Source: Verrucomicrobiia bacterium
Lineage (GTDB): Bacteria; Verrucomicrobiota; Verrucomicrobiia; Limisphaerales; JAEYXS01
DNA length: 52,961 nucleotides
Direction: 5' to 3'
Assembly: GCA_036405135.1 (NCBI GenBank)
Contig: DASWYF010000032.1
Location: 1-52,961, forward strand
The notes below the pieces were generated by a model. That model did not search any database. It was given only the letters and a program-made list of their open reading frames with translations, and was not told the DNA's origin. This document shows, one piece after another, positions 32,770 through 39,914 of this stretch (position 1 is the first letter of the stretch; every line of letters begins with the position of its first letter). The position numbers were made by a program, and so were the translations under genes.

Positions 32770-32848
32770 GAGCTCCGCCAGCCCAAACCTCGGCACATGC
32801 ACACAAGTGCCGAGGAAATCTACCAAATCCCCCAACCCACCCTTGCCA

Positions 32849-32934
32849 GTCCCGTCAGGGACTTCTCGAGAATAGCCCACCGTTTCAACGGTGGGGCCTG
32901 CCCACCTCGAAACCCAGTCCCGCCCGGGACGAAA
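32849..32934. repeat. Composite palindromic repeat
   Basis: It consists of gtcccgtcagggac (32849-32862), then CCCACCGTT (32876-32884) pairing with AACGGTGGG (32887-32895), and another palindrome gtcccgcccgggac (about 32917-32930). The combination resembles a REP-like intergenic element frequent in Verrucomicrobia. That resemblance is from memory and not checked. Confidence 0.6.
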
Positions 32935-33152
32935 GTACCGCCGCCCCGCCCCTGCACTGATTCCCTCCCGTTCATTTCCGTTCGCGTATTTTCACCCGGC
33001 TCTTAGTCGGAGTCGAGCACGTCGCGGTTAATCCCCTTCTCCCTTTTGAAAACCTCTCAAACTAACCAATGCATCATCCCGTTTTCGATTTAGAGCTTCG
33101 TCATTGAAACGGGTGTGATTTTAAATAGGTGATGTCCGGGATGTTCGCCGTA

Positions 33153-33190
33153 GCACGGTGCCTCGTGCTGCCGGATTCCAGCCGGCAGTC
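33153..33190. repeat. Paired palindromes with a TTCC loop
   Basis: gcacggtgcctcgtgc is followed directly by CTGCCGG (33168-33174), ATTCCA, GCCGGCAG (33181-33188). The second is a 7-bp stem with TTCC in the loop, similar in style to the TCC-loop palindromes at 35884 and 46922. Confidence 0.6.
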
Positions 33191-33370
33191 CGCGACGTCC
33201 GCCGTAACCCACCAACTTTCCCTCACCCGTTTGAAATCACACCCCAAAATCTCCCCTCTCTTCCTTGCCACTTGCTTTCCTGTCATGAACGGGAATAACT
33301 TCGTCCCACAGGGATTAAACATATGCAGTCGAACCAAAACGCCTAATAACTGACCCTCGTCATCGTCGGT

Positions 33371-33823
33371 ATGATACGACCAGTCGCGCTCAGTTTTCTG
33401 CTGCTTGCCTCCTTGCTGACCAGCTGCGTCCACGACCGGAAAGATGCCCGGCATCGACGCCTGGAGCCTGCCGCTCCCTTGCGCGTCATCATTACCCAAG
33501 ATCAATGCGCTGTCCTGCGGTTATCCACCGGATATATCGCCTTATTTATCGTAAAAGATTCCCCTACCACCTATTATGGCGGATACTATTCCAAGACAGG
33601 CACCTTTGGCTGGCCCCGTCCTGCGGCTGATGGCATTGTCGAGGCTTCCGGCACCATTTCGATTCAAGGCGTCAAACTCCGTTTGCAAAGTGTCAGCGAG
33701 TTTGCCGTTGAAGTGGCCCTGACGGATTCAAATGCTGCCGTGACCGGCCTGGCGGTTGGTCCGTGGACCGGGGTGGGTGACGTCCGCGTTGATCAGCTCA
33801 CTTACCTCACAGATCGGCGATGA
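33371..33823 (+). CDS. Small lipoprotein of unknown function
   Basis: The 150-residue product begins with a lipoprotein signal peptide (MIRPVALSFLLLASLLTSC) whose lipobox LLTS-C puts the lipidated cysteine at residue 19. The mature part has a short charged stretch and then a predicted beta-rich region (RVIITQDQCAVLRLSTGYIA, YYGGYYSKTGTFGWP). I do not recognise the family. Its stop codon overlaps the ATG of the next gene (ATGA at 33820-33823), so the two are translationally coupled. It is probably anchored to a membrane facing the periplasm. Confidence 0.7.
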   Translation: MIRPVALSFLLLASLLTSCVHDRKDARHRRLEPAAPLRVIITQDQCAVLRLSTGYIALFIVKDSPTTYYGGYYSKTGTFGWPRPAADGIVEASGTISIQGVKLRLQSVSEFAVEVALTDSNAAVTGLAVGPWTGVGDVRVDQLTYLTDRR

Positions 33824-34484
33824 AACCCTATTTCTGGCTATTGCTAAACCAACATCGATTCATGATGAGCATAAAGACTTCAACGGCAAAAACGTTCTCT
33901 CTGATCAGTTTGGGGCTCGGCCTTACGTTGATTTTGCTGGCTGGCTGCCAGACTCCAAAATCAGCCTCACAGAATGCGATCCTTGAGCAGGAGAATGAAG
34001 CCCACAGAATCGATACCGCTCGTTTATATGCACTCATGGGCATCAAAGCTCGCAGTTACAGTTTCGAGCTTAAACCGGATGAGGTGTTGGCGGTGCGTTT
34101 TCACGGCCAAAAAATGGCGTGGACGTAAAAGATGATACATTTACCCACGAGATTACTTACCCAGTGTTTGTGCAGATGAATAAAAACTATCCGACCTTCG
34201 AGCCTTTGTCCGGGAAGCGGTATTTAGATATCGAAATACTGGAACCCGGAACGTCTTGGAACCCCGACCAAAGAAAAATCTCCGTCCGGATGCCGGGTCT
34301 CATGAGATTCTTTTACTTTCCAGAGCCTTCGCAAGGCGCGACCACAGGCCTCACGCCCAAACTGTGGATAAAGCGTGACGAGAAGAATCACCGCCTGCTG
34401 GAAATCAAATACAGTTATAAAAATGGCGAGGCGCGCAAACTGACCATCGATGCCGAGATCAAGCAAAGCAAGCAACCTGAATGA
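33820..34484 (+). pseudogene. Frameshifted lipoprotein gene of unknown function
   Basis: Two overlapping frames look like one broken gene. The first (33820-34128) has a lipoprotein signal (SLGLGLTLILLAGC) and ends shortly after the run CCAAAAAATGG. The second (34119-34484, GTG start, no own signal) continues directly. One extra A at the six-A run (34109-34114) would join them as ...FHGQKNGVDVKDDTF... in a protein of about 221 residues. Either a real mutation, a sequencing error in the homopolymer, or less likely slippage explains it. The start may be 33820 or the ATG ATG at 33862. The family is not recognised. Confidence 0.65.
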
Positions 34485-34612
34485 GAAAACTCATGCGTAA
34501 GCAACGTCGCTTTGCCGCCATTTCTCTCTCAGCCATCGGCAATTTGCTATTTCCCTCCTGTTCCAAACCCCCTTCCATTCATTCTCTGTCTTCCGCCGTT
34601 AGAGCGGTTTAA
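34481..34612 (+). CDS. 43-residue lipoprotein-like ORF
   Basis: The ATG overlaps the stop of the preceding gene (ATGA, 34481-34484). The product has a basic n-region (MRKLMRKQRRFAA), a hydrophobic stretch (ISLSAIGNLLFP) and a cysteine (LLFPSC) that could be a weak lipobox, then 16 residues and a TAA. It may be a truncated third member of the lipoprotein chain or a short lipopeptide like entericidin-type proteins. The coupling to the gene before it is what supports it being translated. Confidence 0.4.
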   Translation: MRKLMRKQRRFAAISLSAIGNLLFPSCSKPPSIHSLSSAVRAV

Positions 34613-34727
34613 AAAATGATGTAATGGAGTGGAGCTAGGATTTTCAGTTAAGGCGAGGCTTTGGTGAAGGAGCAGGTTGAGGTTTCCCTTAACCATTACT
34701 CATTCCTTCGTCATGAACCCCGCACCC
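34613..34727. repeat. Gap with a 'tcattcgtcatt' repeat module
   Basis: The sequence includes cattactcattccttcgtcat and cttcgtcattggtcatt. These short modules also occur at 38741-38792 and 49911-49977. No gene or clear terminator for either convergent neighbour is visible. Confidence 0.5.
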
Positions 34728-35831
34728 TCAAGGTCGTGGTCGAACTTCGTCATTGGTCATTTTCTTCAACCTCCCCTTCCCCTCACTGCTCAAAAAATCC
34801 CTCTTCGCTCTCCGCCTCTCTACCGGCATTGCTTTCAAGAGCGCATACGTCGCCCAGCACGTTGCCGAATACGAAATGAACTGATCCTGCCCATAGGGAA
34901 ATCCGCTCTCAAACATCGGCTGCTGGCTCCGCGTCCGCTTCTTCACATACCACGAGCCATCGCTCTTCTGCTCCCGCAATAAATACTCCACCCCGCGTTT
35001 GTATTCCGCTGATGCCACCGTGATGGCACCCGTATCCACCAATGCTGCCAGAGCAGTCCCCGTCGCATACGCATCGCTATCGAGAAACCCCATCTGCCCC
35101 CACCCACCATCCTTGCGTTGCTCACTCAACAACTTCTTCACCTCTACTTCCATCGCCTCTCGCTGCTCCAGCAAATGCAACGCCCTCAGCCGATACACCC
35201 GATCCTCCGTATCCTCCGCCGGAGTCTTCAACAGCCACTCCTCCGCTTTCACCAAGCTCTCGCGAATATCTTCCGCCTTTCCGTAATTCTTAAGCGCCCG
35301 CAATGCCAGAAACGTCACCGTGAAAGAACTTCCCACCGTCGGTGAACGCGCCGGTGAAGTCTCCCAATTGCCCGACCGTTGTTGCTGGCTCAGAAAAAAC
35401 TCCACTGCTCCATCTGTGACCGCATCCCGCTCCCAGCCCGCCACCTGCAACATCCACAACGCATGCCCCGGCCCATCCGCCGTGTTGCTCACCGAGAATC
35501 CCTTTTTGAACCGCGGCTGCTCCGTCACCAATTCGTGATAAGCCCGCTCCAGCTGATCCTCCAAACTGTTTCTTTGCAGGCGAAACCCATGTACCCACGC
35601 CTCATTCAAAGCCATCGCCGCATGCGCCCCATGATGACACGTGAAACAATCCTTCGCCTTCAAAGTTTGCGCCGCACTCCGCTCGATCAATGGCAGAGCC
35701 CGTCCGATTGCCCTCCGCAATTCCACCTGCGAAATCGTTTCCGCTCCCTCCACCTCACCTAAACCTGCCCACCCCATCCAACCGACCAATACGGCCAGCA
35801 AGACGAAGCGGCTTAAACAGGCAGATGACAT
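34728..35831 (-). CDS. Secreted alpha-toroid (squalene cyclase-like) protein with one haem-c motif
   Basis: The ATG at 35831 gives 367 residues with a signal peptide to about residue 30 (cleavage near VEGA-ET). A CFTCHHG motif lies at residues 62-68, a possible covalent c-haem site. The rest has repeats typical of the prenyltransferase/squalene-cyclase alpha-alpha barrel: VEFFLSQQQRSGNWETS, LLSEQRKDGGWGQMG and YLLREQKSDGSWYVKK. The acidic catalytic DXDD of true cyclases is not seen, so it is more likely a binding or redox protein of the periplasm than a cyclase. The N-terminal extension to GTG 35858 is unlikely. Confidence 0.75.
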   Translation of the reverse strand: MSSACLSRFVLLAVLVGWMGWAGLGEVEGAETISQVELRRAIGRALPLIERSAAQTLKAKDCFTCHHGAHAAMALNEAWVHGFRLQRNSLEDQLERAYHELVTEQPRFKKGFSVSNTADGPGHALWMLQVAGWERDAVTDGAVEFFLSQQQRSGNWETSPARSPTVGSSFTVTFLALRALKNYGKAEDIRESLVKAEEWLLKTPAEDTEDRVYRLRALHLLEQREAMEVEVKKLLSEQRKDGGWGQMGFLDSDAYATGTALAALVDTGAITVASAEYKRGVEYLLREQKSDGSWYVKKRTRSQQPMFESGFPYGQDQFISYSATCWATYALLKAMPVERRRAKRDFLSSEGKGRLKKMTNDEVRPRP

Positions 35832-35883
35832 ACTTCTATTTATCTCGCAACACGACACAACGCAACCGCGATTTACTCGTAGC

Positions 35884-35923
35884 GCACGCTTCCAGCGTGC
35901 GGGTTACAGCAGCATCCTGCTGC
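35884..35923. repeat. Two adjacent palindromes with TCC loops
   Basis: GCACGCT-TCC-AGCGTGC (35884-35900) and GCAGCA-TCC-TGCTGC (35909-35923) are both perfect stems around the same three-base loop but with unrelated stem sequences. They lie 50 bases upstream of the divergent cyclase-like gene. The element is followed by the module gcagccgaagtaagaaggctct (35937-35958). Confidence 0.8.
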
Positions 35924-35982
35924 GTCTCCGAACGCAGCAGCCGAAGTAAGAAGGCTCTAACCTTCCCCTTTGGACGTTTCTT

Positions 35983-36074
35983 CCTCCTTCTCCCTCACGG
36001 GAGAAGGATTGAGGATGAGGGTGCCCCCGTTCGATGTTCATTCCCCCCGTCCTCGTTCTCGTCGTCGTCCTCGC
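35983..36074 (+). repeat. Lollipop repeat copy B plus 'cgtcctcg' module
   Basis: Positions 35983-36031 repeat copy A (32721-32769) with one mismatch, including the CCTTCTCCC/GGGAGAAGG hairpin. Positions 36049-36074 hold a 26-base module rich in tcgtcg that is repeated exactly at 49797-49822 and with two changes at 38651-38676. No gene is supported in the 302-base gap 35832-36133. Confidence 0.8.
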
Positions 36075-36133
36075 CCCCTTCGCCACCTTCGCACCCTTCT
36101 GTTAAAACTCCGTGCCCTCCGTGTCTCCGTGGT

Positions 36134-37927
36134 TCAACCACCCGAAACCACAAATCCCCGCTCCCGCTCCTTCTCCTCCCGATGCATCCGCCGCCGCGCC
36201 GCCAATAAATCCGCCCGCCCCAGATATCCCACTACCTTTCTCGGATTCGCCCGCGAAACCACCGGCAACCGCCCCACATGATGCTCCAGCATGCGTGCCA
36301 ACGCGTCATTCAGCACCTCATCCGGAAACGCCACCACCGTCTCGCGACGAATCAGCGCACTCACCAACCGATTCCCGCCTTCCCCCCTCTCCAATGCCCG
36401 CAGCAAGTCACCCCGCGTCACTATGCCCACCAGCAATCCCTCACCTTCCAACAATAGAATCGCCTGTCTCCGGCATACCGCCGCCTCACCGCGCTCCAGC
36501 CGATCCTGCAACTCCTCGATTGTCGTATGTGCTGGCACCTGCGCGAAGTCCTTCCCCATCACATCCTGCACCCGCAACAACGAGAACTGATCCACCTGAT
36601 ACTCCTGCGTGATGTGCTGCCCTCGACGAGCCAGTTTCTCTGTGAGAATGGAACGCTTCAAAAACATCACCGTCACAAAATACGCCGTCAGGCAACCCGC
36701 CATTAGCGCCGGCAACGCATTGAAATCATGCGTCAGCTCCAGCAGGAAGATCACACTCGTCAGCGGTGCCCGCATCGCCCCCGTCATCATTGCCGCCATG
36801 CCCACCATGGCCCACAAACCAGGATCATGCACCGGCAGCAAACCCGCCGTGATCATCCCCAACCCGCCCCCGATCATTAGTAACGGCGCCAACACACCAC
36901 CCGACGTCCCCGAGCCCAACGCCACCGACCACACCAACGCCTTTAGCATGATCAAACTCACCACTGCCCCCATCACCATCTCACCACGCAACAAAGCATG
37001 AATGCTCTCGTAGCCGACACTCATCACGCGCGGATCAAAGTAACCCGCCACACCTACCACCACTGCACCGATCGCCGGCCACCACATCCAATGCACCTTC
37101 AATTTCCCAAACAGATCTTCAAACCGATACACGAGCGATGTCGCCAGAATCGCCCCCACGCCTACTACCGCCCCGATGAGCGCCGCCCAGCCCGTCCAGC
37201 TCGCCCCCAAGTCACTATGCTTCACCACCTCAAACACCGCGCCCTCGCCCAGCAAACCCTTCCGACACACGAACGCTACCAGAGCCGAAATCGTCACCGG
37301 GATCAAACTGCGCGGCCGCCACTCGAACAACAGCAACTCTACCGCCAGCAGAACTGCGGCTACCGGTGTCGCGAACACCGCGGACATCCCGCCAGCCGCA
37401 CCCGCCACCAACAACGTCTTCCGCTCCACCGCCGTCAGATGAAAGAATTGCGCGAAAAGCGAACCGAACGCCCCACCCGTCATGATGATCGGCCCCTCGG
37501 CACCAAACGGTCCGCCCGTGCCGATGGAAATAGCCGAGGACAACGGCTTTAAAATCGCCACCTTCGGCTTGATCAAACTGCGCCCCAAAAGAATCGCCTC
37601 CAATGCCTCCGGAATCCCATGCCCCCGGATCTTCTCCGAGCCATACCGCGCCATCACCCCGATGATCAACGCCCCGATCACCGGCACCGCAATGACCCAA
37701 ACACCCAAATGATGCTGCTCCAGCGCCGCCGGCTCCGTGGACCACCGTTGAAAAAACGCCAGATTCGTGAACAAAGCGATCAACCACAACAACACCTTCG
37801 CCAGCAAAGCACTCAACACCCCGATCGGCACCGCCAACGCGGCCAACAGCCACAACCGGTTATCCACCACAAAATCACCCAACGGTTCAGGCCCCTCATC
37901 CGCATCCGCAGCAATACGTAACGACAT
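36134..37927 (-). CDS. ClC-family anion channel/transporter with C-terminal CBS pair
   Basis: A membrane protein of 597 residues with the three ClC signature loops: GHGIPE at 102-107, GTGGPFGAEGP at 136-146 (Glu144 matches the gating glutamate of GREGP), and GSGTSGGVLAP further on. About ten or more hydrophobic segments cover residues 25-430. The cytosolic C-terminus (about 445-590) contains two CBS-like halves (VQDVMGKDFAQVPAHTTIEE and ETVVAFPDEVLNDALARML). His103 replaces the central serine of canonical chloride transporters. Its promoter overlaps a candidate MarR operator. Ion specificity cannot be told from sequence. Confidence 0.93.
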   Translation of the reverse strand: MSLRIAADADEGPEPLGDFVVDNRLWLLAALAVPIGVLSALLAKVLLWLIALFTNLAFFQRWSTEPAALEQHHLGVWVIAVPVIGALIIGVMARYGSEKIRGHGIPEALEAILLGRSLIKPKVAILKPLSSAISIGTGGPFGAEGPIIMTGGAFGSLFAQFFHLTAVERKTLLVAGAAGGMSAVFATPVAAVLLAVELLLFEWRPRSLIPVTISALVAFVCRKGLLGEGAVFEVVKHSDLGASWTGWAALIGAVVGVGAILATSLVYRFEDLFGKLKVHWMWWPAIGAVVVGVAGYFDPRVMSVGYESIHALLRGEMVMGAVVSLIMLKALVWSVALGSGTSGGVLAPLLMIGGGLGMITAGLLPVHDPGLWAMVGMAAMMTGAMRAPLTSVIFLLELTHDFNALPALMAGCLTAYFVTVMFLKRSILTEKLARRGQHITQEYQVDQFSLLRVQDVMGKDFAQVPAHTTIEELQDRLERGEAAVCRRQAILLLEGEGLLVGIVTRGDLLRALERGEGGNRLVSALIRRETVVAFPDEVLNDALARMLEHHVGRLPVVSRANPRKVVGYLGRADLLAARRRMHREEKERERGFVVSGG

Positions 37928-37936
37928 AGGTCACCA

Positions 37937-37965
37937 TAAATATATCGTATTGCGATATATTTCAA
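37937..37965 (-). promoter_or_regulatory. clc promoter with palindromic operator in its spacer
   Basis: On the minus strand TTGAAA (37960-37965), 17 bases, then TATTTA (37937-37942) fit a sigma-70-type promoter. The predicted transcript starts only a few bases before the clc ATG (37927), so the mRNA would be nearly leaderless. The perfect dyad aaatatatcg / cgatatattt (37938-37947 and 37953-37962) covers the spacer and -10, ideal for repression. 17 of 20 bases match the site upstream of the HPP gene. Confidence 0.7.
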
Positions 37966-38020
37966 TAACAGCCTCAAAAATACCAAACCAGCCGGATAAC
38001 CGAAAAATCACATACAGCCA

Positions 38021-38124
38021 TTGGCCCAACGGGCCAAAAGACTCCAGCCCAGGGCAATGATCGTATCCAAACGATCATTGCCCTGGGTTACACACGCCAA
38101 AAATACAGTGCCCTGTAGGGGCAC
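38021..38124. repeat. Array of three palindromes incl. a 17-bp perfect stem
   Basis: TTGGCCC-AAC-GGGCCAA (38021-38037), then cccagggcaatgatcgt (38048-38064) pairing perfectly with its complement at 38071-38087 around atccaa, then GTGCCC-TGTA-GGGGCAC (38108-38124). The middle one is the longest perfect inverted repeat I found. Its cccagggc ends recall REP elements of planctomycetes and verrucomicrobia. It lies between the clc promoter and marR. A further stem, CCAGAGGG (38155-38162) with CCCTCTGG (38180-38187), is in the marR leader. Confidence 0.75.
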
Positions 38125-38220
38125 AAGAACCTCTCATCCGATGCCACCTGCACCCCAGAGGGCACACTATTTCTCTCCTCCCTCTGGATTTACTCCCTCC
38201 CTTTTGCCAAACTCCCCCCC

Positions 38221-38640
38221 ATGGCCAGCACCTTGCGCACAGTCTCCACGGAAGATTACCAGCTCCTCGCCTCCTTCCGTTACGCCCTCCGCCGTTTCCT
38301 GCGCTTTAGCGAAGAAGCCGCGCTCTCCGCTGGCATCACACCTCAACAACATCAGGCTCTGCTCGCCATCAAAGGCTTTCCTGGACCTGGAATCATCACC
38401 ATTGGAGAACTCGCCGAACGATTGCAGATCCAGCACCACAGCGTCGTCGGCCTTACCAACCGTCTTGCGTCCCTGAAACTCGCCCGTAAAGTCCGCAGCC
38501 AGGAAGACCGCCGCCTAGTCTGCCTCCAACTTACGCCCAAAGGAGAAGAAATCCTCGCCACCCTCTCCTCCGCCCACCGCGAACAACTCCGCCGCATGGG
38601 CCCCGAAATGAAAACCGTCATCTCCAAACTCGCCGAGTAG
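38221..38640 (+). CDS. MarR-family transcriptional regulator
   Basis: A 139-residue winged-helix protein. The helix-turn-helix lies at about residues 55-85 (IGELAERLQIQHHSVVGLTN) and the wing follows as ARKVRSQEDRRLVCLQLTPK, whose DRR is the family hallmark. N- and C-terminal helices would form the dimer interface. It lies between the divergently read clc gene and the HPP gene. Two matching operator-like sites flank it, so these two genes are its likely targets. No conserved cysteine redox sensor is visible; the ligand is unknown. Confidence 0.9.
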   Translation: MASTLRTVSTEDYQLLASFRYALRRFLRFSEEAALSAGITPQQHQALLAIKGFPGPGIITIGELAERLQIQHHSVVGLTNRLASLKLARKVRSQEDRRLVCLQLTPKGEEILATLSSAHREQLRRMGPEMKTVISKLAE

Positions 38641-38795
38641 CTACTCGCAACGTCCTCGGCCTCGTCGTCGTCCTCGCACCCCAATCCAAAGCAGCCGACG
38701 TGAGGAGGCTCTTGCTCATAAGGAATGACTCATGCCCAATTGAGACATTGATTCATTGCTCATTCCTTGGTCATTCGGATTTCGTCATTAGCCAT
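38641..38795. repeat. Modular repeat block after marR
   Basis: It holds in order a tcgtcg-rich module (38651-38676), the gcagccgacgtgaggaggctct module (38691-38712), and a cattgctcattccttggtcatt module (about 38753-38774). The same three modules occur in the same order at 49797-49977. No gene is supported. Confidence 0.7.
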
Positions 38796-38824
38796 CCGAA
38801 AAGTATCCCATCACGATATATTTG
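38796..38824 (+). promoter_or_regulatory. hpp promoter with candidate MarR operator
   Basis: CCGAAA (38796-38801), 17 bases, TATTTG (38819-38824) occupy the same spacing as the clc promoter. The spacer holds TATCCCATCACGATATATTT (38804-38823), 17 of 20 identical to the clc site read on the minus strand. The left half of the dyad is weaker here (TATCCC instead of TATCG). It lies 42 bases before the chosen ATG at 38866. Confidence 0.6.
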
Positions 38825-38865
38825 CATTCCTCCCCCGCCCTGCTAGCTTCCCGCTCCTTTTTGAT

Positions 38866-39777
38866 ATGCTAGGTAAAACAGACAGGAAAACCAGCTTCGA
38901 ACTCGGCCCCGGCGGTCACGCGGAGAAACTCATCTCCGGCATCGCCGCGTTCATCGGCATCCTCTGCGTGCTCGGCCTCTCCTCTTTATTTCTGAGCGAT
39001 GCCGGACTGCCCCTCGTCGTCGCCTCCATGGGCGCATCCGCTGTACTGCTCTTCGCCGTCCCTCATGGTCCGCTTTCACAGCCTTGGCCACTCATCGGCA
39101 GCCACGCCATCTCCGCTTTCATCGGCGTCACCGTCACCCGCTTTTGCCACTATCCGCTTGTCGCCAGTGGACTCGCCGTAGGTCTGGCCATCATCGTCAT
39201 GTATTATCTCGGCTGCATCCATCCCCCCGGTGGCGCGACCGCCCTCACCGCTGTTTTGGGCGGCAGCCAGATTCATGATCTCGGCTACCTCTTCGTCCTC
39301 CTCCCGGTATTGTTGAACACCAGCATCCTGCTCCTCACCGCCATCGCCCTGAACTGGTTTTTCCCCTGGCGGCGTTACCCCACTTTCCTGCAACCTCATC
39401 CCGTCACGAAACCCATCGATCCCGCCATCTCCCCGGAACATCTCTCCTACGCCCTGAAACAGATGGGCTCCTTCATCGACGTCACCGAGGAAGACCTTGC
39501 CGAGATCTACGAGCTCGCCCGCCAACACGCCCAAGGCTCCCACCTGCAACCCGAGCAGATCAAACTTGGTGGCTGCTACTCTAACGGCGCCACGGGCGCA
39601 GCCCTCTGCATCCGCCACGTCGTTGATGAATCACCCGATGGCCAAATCGTCATCTTCCGCACCGTAGCCGGTGAAAACCGCCGCCGCGCCGAAAGCTGCA
39701 CCAAAGCCGCCTTCGCCCTCTGGGCCAAAGAAATCGTCCCCCCTCGCGAAAAAACCATCATCACTGAGAAACTCTGA
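38866..39777 (+). CDS. HPP-family integral membrane protein
   Basis: The 303-residue product has four or five hydrophobic segments in residues 15-175 and the family motif GCIHPPGGATALTAV. Homologous plant proteins transport nitrite across the chloroplast membrane; the bacterial function is poorly defined. A soluble C-terminal part of about 120 residues (EHLSYALKQMGSFIDVTEED, ARQHAQGSHL) is unassigned. The ATG at 38866 follows the operator; the longer frame to 38767 would translate through it. Joint control with clc suggests a role in anion movement, which is inference. Confidence 0.9.
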   Translation: MLGKTDRKTSFELGPGGHAEKLISGIAAFIGILCVLGLSSLFLSDAGLPLVVASMGASAVLLFAVPHGPLSQPWPLIGSHAISAFIGVTVTRFCHYPLVASGLAVGLAIIVMYYLGCIHPPGGATALTAVLGGSQIHDLGYLFVLLPVLLNTSILLLTAIALNWFFPWRRYPTFLQPHPVTKPIDPAISPEHLSYALKQMGSFIDVTEEDLAEIYELARQHAQGSHLQPEQIKLGGCYSNGATGAALCIRHVVDESPDGQIVIFRTVAGENRRRAESCTKAAFALWAKEIVPPREKTIITEKL

Positions 39778-39914
39778 CACTCATAATCTTCCTCCACCCC
39801 TTCCCATATCTGTGTGATCCTGTTTCATCCGTGGCTAACTATTCCCCCGTTCGCTGTCCGCTGTTTCCGTTTTAATTATTGGCCCTTCCCGCTCCACTCA
39901 CTACTTTGCAGCCG
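39778..39914. other. Gap between hpp and mutY
   Basis: The short gap contains a degenerate 'atctgtgtgatcctgtttcatccgtgg' stretch whose complement resembles the 'ccacagatggacacagat' sequence at 52746-52763. No terminator with a U-run is visible. The TTG at 39879 is in frame with mutY but the ATG at 39915 is preferred. Confidence 0.4.

Larger units (their letters stand above)
32660..33370. other. Repeat-rich gap of about 710 bases
   Basis: I see no supported gene here; the frames on both strands are low-complexity or repeat translations. It holds three separate palindromic repeat types, listed individually: a lollipop repeat at 32721, a double palindrome at 32849, and a pair of palindromes at 33153. 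The flanking genes, rnhC (minus) and a lipoprotein gene (plus), diverge, so promoters for both must lie inside. Confidence 0.6.

Noticed and set aside
33101..33505. Minus-strand frame upstream of the lipoprotein chain
   Set aside because: It crosses a palindromic repeat and the start of the lipoprotein gene, with no motif or plausible start context.
34105..34118. Programmed -1 frameshift in the lipoprotein gene
   Set aside because: The sequence CCAAAAAATGG lacks a proper X XXY YYZ slippery heptamer in the zero frame and no stimulatory hairpin is evident, so a mutation or homopolymer error is more likely.
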